64,000 bases of DNA, from positions 433,528,730 to 433,592,729 of the forward strand of contig NC_081407.1 in assembly GCF_030272615.1 (NCBI RefSeq), written 5' to 3'. The translations under genes and the position numbers were made by a program. The notes under the pieces were generated by a model, which did not search any database, had not been told where the DNA came from, and saw nothing but the letters and a program-made list of their open reading frames with translations. Each line of letters starts with the position of its first letter. Position 1 is the first letter of the stretch. Below, piece by piece: positions 57,141 through 64,000 of this stretch. This DNA comes from Cryptomeria japonica. Lineage: Eukaryota; Streptophyta; Pinopsida; Cupressales; Cupressaceae.

Positions 57141-58249
57141 AGGGTATCCTCATATCAAGGTTTTTTCAACCGGGGATGGCTCTGGCTTAGGCTTGGGCCT
57201 AAGAATGGTGAGACTATTCCATATTTAGTTAGGGATGTGCCTGTATAGCTAGCTATGTCATATATAGGCATGGTATACTTAAACCGAACTGGCTTGAACC
57301 ATAATAGTATAAGGTGGTATAGTTATGTCATGAATTCTTATAGTTTATAGTTTATAAACTTTATGCCAATCCTCAGTTATGTTTTCATTTCTATAATGGG
57401 GATGCCCTGTTATGTCCTCGGTTATGCTCTCTTGAACTTCTTCATCTGCTAATACACATAAACATACTTATAATGATATTGATACTGTTTTCATTTGGAT
57501 AACTAAGGATAATGATACTGATACTATTTTCATTCATGATATACACATACAGTTTTAGTTTATGTCATAATCAAGGGCCTTTCCTTTCTCACATCTTACA
57601 CCAATGCATATCCTCTAATGATAGTATTTATGTATTAGCATATAGATATAACTTATCAGGTATAGTACTTTCGGTGTGGCTCTCCACGACTATATTTTCT
57701 CTTAGTATGTAGACGCAGTAAGTATCATTGTGCTCCAGACTGTACCATGGAATTAGCCTACATGGTTTGTTAAGCTTTTCGTTGATTCATCTCTCTTAAG
57801 CTACTCCAGTGATTATATTTTCTAAGTGGCAAATAAAGTACTAACATTGAAAACAAGATAGTTGGAAGTTGTCAGTTTTGAGATGTGTAGGTTTTAGTTT
57901 ATGAAGCTTTGTAAGCTTGGTAGTGCCAAAGTTGGGGGGGTTGAGGGAGATTGCCTATCGTGACACAAGTTGCTGTATTTCTCTCCATTATATCACAGAT
58001 ATATTTTCATATATCAACAACCCAAAAGGGCAATTGGATGTATGGCTTCAGCATAATATGTAAAGGAGAATGTCCCTGAATTCTCCTCTATTATCCGCAT
58101 GGATGGATAAAAGGATGCTTTGTAATCTTTTAAGTTTCCATTTTTGGGGCTAGATTGGAGGTTTTCTCTACCTAGCTCTTTCCTACCAGTGCCCCTAGTG
58201 ATCTGGGTTGTATTAGGTCTTTAAAAAATAATAAAATGATTTGGCTATG
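57141..58249 (+). other. unassigned, possibly 3' untranslated part of a retroelement
   Basis: No gene seen. It ends in sequence with the look of a plant LINE 3' terminus (GTTGTATTAGG, AATAAAATGATTTGGC) leading into the A-rich tail. Confidence 0.35.
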
Positions 58250-58295
58250 GTCGTTTACCAATAAAAAATAAATAAAAATAAATAAATAAATAACA
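58250..58295 (+). repeat. A-rich (AAATAAAT)n tail
   Basis: A run of AATAAA/AAATAAAT units, typical of the 3' tail of a non-LTR element inserted on the plus strand. Confidence 0.6.
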
Positions 58296-59030
58296 TGTTT
58301 TCTCCTTGATAAAGCATCTCCATTTGATACTGTAACAACCTTCGTACTATCAAAATATTAAATTGTATATCTACCACAATTTCACACATTATTACATATA
58401 ATTAAAAAAACATTTTATTAGTGCAAGCAATTTGCTCAATATACAAAAAAATAGATACATAATGCTATATTTTGAAAGAAGGTCTAAGTACATAAGGCTA
58501 GAATGTAAGCAAGATATAAAGATCTTTTTCTTTTAGAAGCAACCATGAGGTTGAATACAATAATAATACATAAGGCACAAACTAATGATAGTGTTGATGA
58601 GAGCTCATAGCATCTATCTCCCATGAGCACACCACAGGCGAGAACATTGCTAGAGTGCCCAACCACAAAGCATTCACACTTCCCTAGAGTTCTTCAAGGC
58701 ACAAAGAATTGCTGATCTTGGATGTCTTGCATAATTTATCTATAATCTAAGATGCTATGTATTAACACTATGATATGGAAGAGAGTGAAAAAACCAATGA
58801 TTCAATTAGTAAGCAAATACTAAGATATCAATAGTAAATTTTGGCCGAAGTTCTTTTTGAGCCGACTACTGATAGATGAGTTAAAGCAGAGACTTAACTT
58901 CTCTAGAAACTCACCCTTCTTGTTTCTCCATATTCAACACTTGTCCACAAACACTTATAACAAACAATGAGTACAAAATTGCATTGTGCATAAAAAAGAA
59001 GATGAAAGCATCATTCCTTGCCAATCTATC
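58296..59030. other. unassigned AT-rich region
   Basis: No coding frame, RNA gene or repeat border recognised. Confidence 0.45.
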
Positions 59031-59348
59031 TGTTAGAGTTATCTTTTATTAGCTAATAATTATTTATTTAATTATTAGTCTATTATACTCTATGCTTAAG
59101 CTAAACTTAGGAATCTTATAATTCTTTAGGGTTTTCACCTTTAGGGTTTGGAGTATCCTTTTATAAGGATTCTCTGTTTGTATTTTCATAACAATTGTAA
59201 TTCTTGAATTGCATTCTTGTTCCACAATCAATATGACTCCTCTTTTCTGGATCTCTGAATTATGGCCTCCATAGCTTTTTTACTTCTGTGACAGGTTTGC
59301 ATGCAGATGATCTTTGGGAGCTGTAGAGTTGATTTTTCCTCAACTCCA
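59031..59348 (+). repeat. copia-type LTR (318 bp)
   Basis: Starts TGTTAGAGTTATC, has a TATA-like TTTTATAAGG near 59159, and ends CTCCA just before a primer site. The short length and the boundary with the initiator-tRNA site fit Ty1/copia. No second LTR is found in the window. Confidence 0.75.
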
Positions 59349-59351
59349 ATA

Positions 59352-59366
59352 TGGTATCAGAGCTCC
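59352..59366 (+). other. initiator-Met tRNA primer binding site
   Basis: TGGTATCAGAGCTCC matches the complement of the plant initiator tRNA-Met 3' end (TGGTATCAGAGC...), the usual copia primer site, three bases after the LTR. Confidence 0.9.
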
Positions 59367-61794
59367 AGATCTATATGCCCCTGTTCTCTTCATGAGATAT
59401 TTTGGGCCTTGTTCTTCATATCTGTGTATTCAAGGGTTTGTGTAGTTGTTTTTTTCCATTTCTTGGGTAGCTGATTTTTTGGTACATTTTAGTGCCAAAA
59501 GGACCTCACAGTTGGATTCAGAAGGTTGATTCCACAAATTTTGATATATAATTTGACCTATTTCGGTGATAAGGGCATTTAGGCCATGATTTTTTATTGG
59601 CACATTTTTCGAGGCACGAAAATTCGTACGACTGTACCTGCAAATGCGTTAGAAATTTTTGTCAATTTTTTTTTTACCCTCTTTATGCCTTAAAAGAGGG
59701 TTTTTTTTTTTTTTTTTTTCAGCCGTAACTTGGTCATACAGAGGCATTTTTCGACAAACCTTATATTGTCAAAAAGCTCTTTTCGAGCTCTCTTCACATA
59801 TGGAGGTTTGATCTTCTGATTTTTCTTTTTTGATGGTTTTTTTTTTTTTTTTTCCTGTCTAAGCGAAAAGTTCCTTTTTGCACTTTGGGAGACATAACTT
59901 GAGCATCCGAACTTCATTTTTTGAAAACTATATCGTTCGAAAGCTTGTTTAGTGTACTTTCCAGTCATATGAGTTTTCTTTCCAGATTCTGCTTCAGGTA
60001 TATTTTATTCATTTTTTTGCTTTTCAGCACTCTGGTGAATATCTTGGATGTTTCAGGTTCTGGGATCTCTTTCTTTGAGTATGATGTCTCGTCTTTGGTT
60101 GTTCTTGCTATTTCCTGTATTCCATCTCTTTTGATCATTGTAGCATTTTATTTATGCAAACGCACTGAGATAAAGTGCCATCATGCATTGTATACTTGGG
60201 ATCTTGCACAACCACTCTTAGCCTTCCCTACTCCCTTAGGATGACAAGAGGTGGGAGAATCCTTGGTGATTTTTGTAGGTATATCATTATGTGAGGATTA
60301 TGTAAAGGTTTTTGGTGATAAAAATGTAAATTTGTTTCATCGTGTGAGAATACTAAGTGTTCATTATATGAAAAAAAATGTTAAAAAGTCATTGTGTAAA
60401 AGTGATGTAAAAGTGTTGAGAACAATGCTAAAATGTTTCATCATGTATAATCAATATAATGAAATGTATAATATATTATCAACAATTAGGAAGAATATAA
60501 GGAATATTTATATAATATAATCATGTAAGAACAATGCAACAAAAGTCACAAGTGATGTGTAAAATGATAACATGATGTCACATTAAAGTGATTATGTATA
60601 ATTTGCTAATTTTTCTCCAAGAAAAGATGAAGATGAAGGGCACATAATAAATGAGAGTGGGGGTGATTAGTATCTACCAATTTCAACTTGGTTAAACATT
60701 ATTTGTGTAATAGTGAAAATTTAGGGTTTCACCATAAGAATGAGGTAAAACCACTAATTTTCCCTAGGAACCATTACATTAGGGAAAGATAGAATTTGAT
60801 AGATCTATATTTTGATAAGATTATTGATTTTCTTGATGGACCTTTTCTTTCCCTTGGAATAAATTGTTGAAAATATTGAAGTTAGGGTAAATGTGTGGAT
60901 ATTAAAGAGATCAAGATAGAGCCACAAACCTAGATTTGAGCAAAATAATATGATTCATATCTGCTCCTTGAAATTTGGCCCAAATTGTTAGGACCATGTT
61001 GGTTGTTGCCATGATCCTCTAAATTTTCCGTCGTAAAAAATGGAACCTATTCATCTCTGTGAATTATGTCGATCGTTTGAAACGTAGCTCTGTACTTGTT
61101 TCTACACATAGTGAAAAAGGGAAAATGGTTGGGAATATGGGTTTGCCTAAGTCAAACCCTGGTTTAGGAATTAACCTTGAATGAATAAATGCAAATAGTA
61201 AAATAAATAATGGAAAGATATACCTCATATCTGCAATTGTTGATGATGATACTTTGCTTCTTAAAATATAATCACATATGTTGTATGAAATGACATGGAC
61301 ATGACAAAACCCTAATCACACACACATGCTTGCATATAAATGATGTAATTTTGCTCCACAATGGTTGAATGAAGAATATGTAGCCTTGAAGATCTTTGAA
61401 AAAATACTTGATGATGAATGCTTCATAGATGCAATGAATTGATTGCTTGATTGGATAGAATAGATAGATAGATGAAATTAGGTTGATTAAATGTCTCTAT
61501 ATGGGGGTACTTAGGTAATTTACCAATTAGGCTGACCTCCAAAGGTCATGCAGAGCCATAAAGATGGATTCTTGTTGGAGAGATAGAACCCCTACCCTAT
61601 TTCAAAATTGGGCCCCACTAAGAGGGACCATGGCCTTGGGCGCCATGGTTCTTCCTAGAAAGAGACCAAGATGAAGCCCCAAGGAGAAGGGTGCCCCACC
61701 AGGGAATCCACAACTAGGTGTACGTGGCATCAGGATTGGAGAATGGGCATAAAATGGTCCTAGATAAGTGATGAGGATAAGACACACTTTTTAG
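59367..61794 (+). other. remains of copia leader and unassigned sequence
   Basis: 59367-60010 is T-rich leader with long T runs (59699-59720, 59837-59855). 59921-60244 is open on the plus strand but has no recognisable domain. 60250-60600 is AT-rich with 'tcatgta' and 'aaaatgt' words. 61600-61760 is richer in GC, with a small inverted repeat around ACCATGG...CCATGGT at 61628-61651. No pol is present, so the element was deleted or interrupted. Confidence 0.4.
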
Positions 61795-63042
61795 CAACAT
61801 CCAAGAAGGAAGACTAAGAGGGGGGGGGGGGGGTGAATCAGTCTTCACCGGATCAACAAATTGAACTACAAAAATAGATCTGATAAGTTGTAGTAATAAG
61901 ATAAATAAGCAAATTGAAAGCACAACATACAACACCAAGATTTTGATGTGGAAAACGTGGTTAAGGGAAAAACCATGATGAGAACCTACCCATAGTAAGA
62001 TGATACTCTGCAGTAGTATGTGAAAATATTACAATGGGGAATGCACATGCATTCAGGCACACTTCCTAGAGCTCATTGCTCAAAAGATAATGGCCCAGAA
62101 GGCTACAACCCTCAGGGAAGTCTCACTGACTTACAACAAGATTCAGATTACAATCCAGAAGAAATGAATGGAAAGAATAGCATCTCCAAATGCCTGATTA
62201 CAGTTCTGGTTAAGCACAGATATCTGCTCTGCAACACGAATCTCTCCTCAATCATAACACCGAAGGATGAATCACTTGTTCTCACATAAACCTATCTCTG
62301 ATAATGCAAAAAAAGCATCGACACCCAAATTACATGATAATAACACCTATATATACAAATCATCAACCTTGACAACAAGGTCAACTAAACCCTCAACCCT
62401 CAATTACAAAATTACATCACACAATACAAAGATCAACCACTGAACCAATATAATGATTTACATAGCATAAGATGGACCTAAATCAAATTCCCAAATGCAC
62501 AACTCCACCAAAAATCACGCCAAGATCAACCGTAACATGCTACATCACCAGGAAAACCACATAACATGAAAATCATCACGGGTTGATAGAAACCATCAAA
62601 AAATTGCACAATGATCAATGCAGATTACCAAAACAAATAGGTTACAACTAGGAAACACCAACAAGCACATTATAATCATCAGGAACAACTACACCAACAC
62701 CACTTATCAAATCTTCATCAACGTCTGAAAGCTCAAGAACACAACCAATCAACAACTGTCACAAAGAAAGATAACTTGCAGAGCACCAAATAATGATCCA
62801 TCTAAAATGAAGATACACAAGACCATCCCAAGAAATATTCCAAAATATCAGCACAAGATATGATCACACAAGAATATACCAGAGGATATATTGCTCTACA
62901 AAACAATGATCAACAAAACAACTCTACAAACCGGATCATAATATCTTCCCAATCAGCAATCACTAGAGAAAAAAATAGGAATATGTTAACATCAATGACA
63001 ACAACATATCCTAGCAGTAGCAATGACCAATAATATCCAACA
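61795..63042 (-). repeat. 3' LTR of minus-strand copia element
   Basis: The end at 63042 is CCAACA followed by a minus-strand polypurine tract. The low-coordinate end is less clear because the expected TGTTGG is not present; it lies close to the G run at 61821-61834. 'gGGGGGTGAATCA' is shared with the LTR at 434-1351. Confidence 0.7.
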
Positions 63043-63056
63043 ATCTCCTCCTTTGG
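63043..63056 (-). other. polypurine tract of copia element
   Basis: Minus strand CAAAGGAGGAGAT before TGTTGG, the same layout as at 1352-1364. Confidence 0.75.
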
Positions 63057-63326
63057 CATTGATGACAACATATGAATGTGAAAAATAATCAATGCAAAGC
63101 AAGAAGATATCACCAACAAACTCCCCCTAAGATCAAGACATATAAAGAATTTTTTCACATGATCTCTCTCCCCCTTTGACAACAATGCCAAAGATCTCAA
63201 AACATAAAACCAAACTCACTCTCCCCCAAAACACTGACTACTCCAGCAGAGGAGCATCACCAACTCACCAATCTAGATAAAGGGATAAGACTGTGAAGTC
63301 CACCTGATTGATGCAACTCAATGCAT

Positions 63327-64000
63327 CTAGTTCTCATTAGGATGGGTTGATACCCCTAACTTGTCTCTCAAGTAGACAAATGTATCTGCAAGCAAAGGCT
63401 TAGTGAAAATATTAGCTATTTGCTCCTTTGTAGATACATACTCCAATCTCACCTTCTCTTGATTGACTTGCTCTCTCAAGTAATGATATTTGATTGACAC
63501 ATGCTTAGTCTTTGAATGTCGAATAATATTATTTGACATGTCAATAGCACTAGAATTATCATAGTATATGACAGTAGGCTCATCATAAATAACTTTGATA
63601 TCCTTCAACATTTGCTTCATCCAGACTACTTGAGTGCAATTACTAGCAACAACATGTACTCAACTTCAACAGTAGATAAGGACATTGAATCTTGTTTCTT
63701 ACTATCCCATCAAACCAACATATTACCCAAAAAGAATTCTCCATCGATAGTGCTCTTTCGGTCATGAACATCACCAGCCCAATCAACATTAGTGTAGGCA
63801 CATAGCATGAAATCATCATTCCTCAGATACCACAATCATAATTCATAGTTCCTTTCAACTATCTGAATATCCTCTTCACAACAATGATATGACTCTCTTT
63901 TGGATCAGCTTGATATCTAGCATCCATGCACACAACATGCATAATGTCCAACCTAGTCTGAGTAAGATATAGTAGTCCACAAACCATAGATCTATACAAA
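63327..64000 (-). pseudogene. copia RT end and RNase H, cut by window edge
   Basis: From the window edge the minus strand reads LYRSMVCGLLYLTQTRLDI, DARYQADPKESH, YTNVDWAGDVHDRKSTIDG and STVEVEYM. After a shift near 63620 come VIYYDNSSAIDMSNN, RHSKTKHVSIKYHYLREQV and EQIANIFTKPLLADTF, then a stop at 63327. This is the standard C-terminal end of a Ty1/copia polyprotein. Several stops and shifts show it is dead in this copy. The rest of pol would lie beyond 64000. Confidence 0.9.

Noticed and set aside
59921-60244. 107-codon frame with hydrophobic segments, possible membrane protein
   Set aside because: Lies in T-rich copia leader DNA where hydrophobic codons arise by composition; no family or conserved motif seen.
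60721-60730. Telomere-type TTTAGGG
   Set aside because: Single occurrence; no tandem array.

Overview
The window looks like plant nuclear DNA, probably from a large repeat-rich genome such as a gymnosperm. That lineage is an inference from the density and families of old retroelements, not something proved here. I found no intact host protein-coding gene, no rRNA or tRNA gene and no organelle block. Nearly everything recognisable is a retrotransposon, a broken piece of one, a host-gene fragment caught in repeats, or a microsatellite.

Layout. 434-6175: 3' part of a copia-like (SIRE/Maximus-type) element on the minus strand: one LTR, a Gag with zinc knuckles, and in place of pol a long accessory reading frame with a plant-mobile-domain-like stretch. 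6176-9213: unassigned, with a few exon-like pieces. 9219-17625: a bounded Ty3/gypsy element of Tat type on the plus strand with two LTRs, a 5-bp target-site duplication, a tRNA-Trp-like primer site and a polypurine tract; its gag, protease and RT are gone and LTR fragments stand in their place. 17626-20344: unassigned. 20345-24115: three fragments of a DRM-type de novo cytosine methyltransferase gene, each folded back on itself as an inverted repeat. 24110-26710 and 41541-43955: two parts of one minus-strand LINE, separated by a second Tat element (26718-41540, minus strand). That element keeps gag, protease, G-patch, RT, archaeal-type RNase H and integrase, carries a PMD-like frame in antisense, and has a leader with a 21-bp periodic array. 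44.3-49.9 kb: microsatellites, a pair of ~1 kb direct duplicates and a cluster of GGGCCC palindromes. 49937-55761: a nearly full-length plus-strand LINE with apurinic-type endonuclease, RT and RNase H, followed by a degraded downstream frame. 59031-59366: a copia LTR with an initiator-Met primer site. 61795-64000: 3' end of another minus-strand copia element (RT end, RNase H, PPT, LTR).

The most unusual content is (1) the DRM-derived fold-back family, whose copies share one 5-bp frameshift and so were amplified from one already defective ancestor; (2) the 21-bp array in the Tat leader, with a fixed half and a variable half, reading as heptads on the minus strand; and (3) two mobile-domain-like accessory frames, one sense and one antisense, in unrelated LTR elements. 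Many stop codons in these coding relics fit C-to-T change (CGA to TGA, CAG to TAG, TGG to TGA), as expected for long-methylated, silenced repeats.
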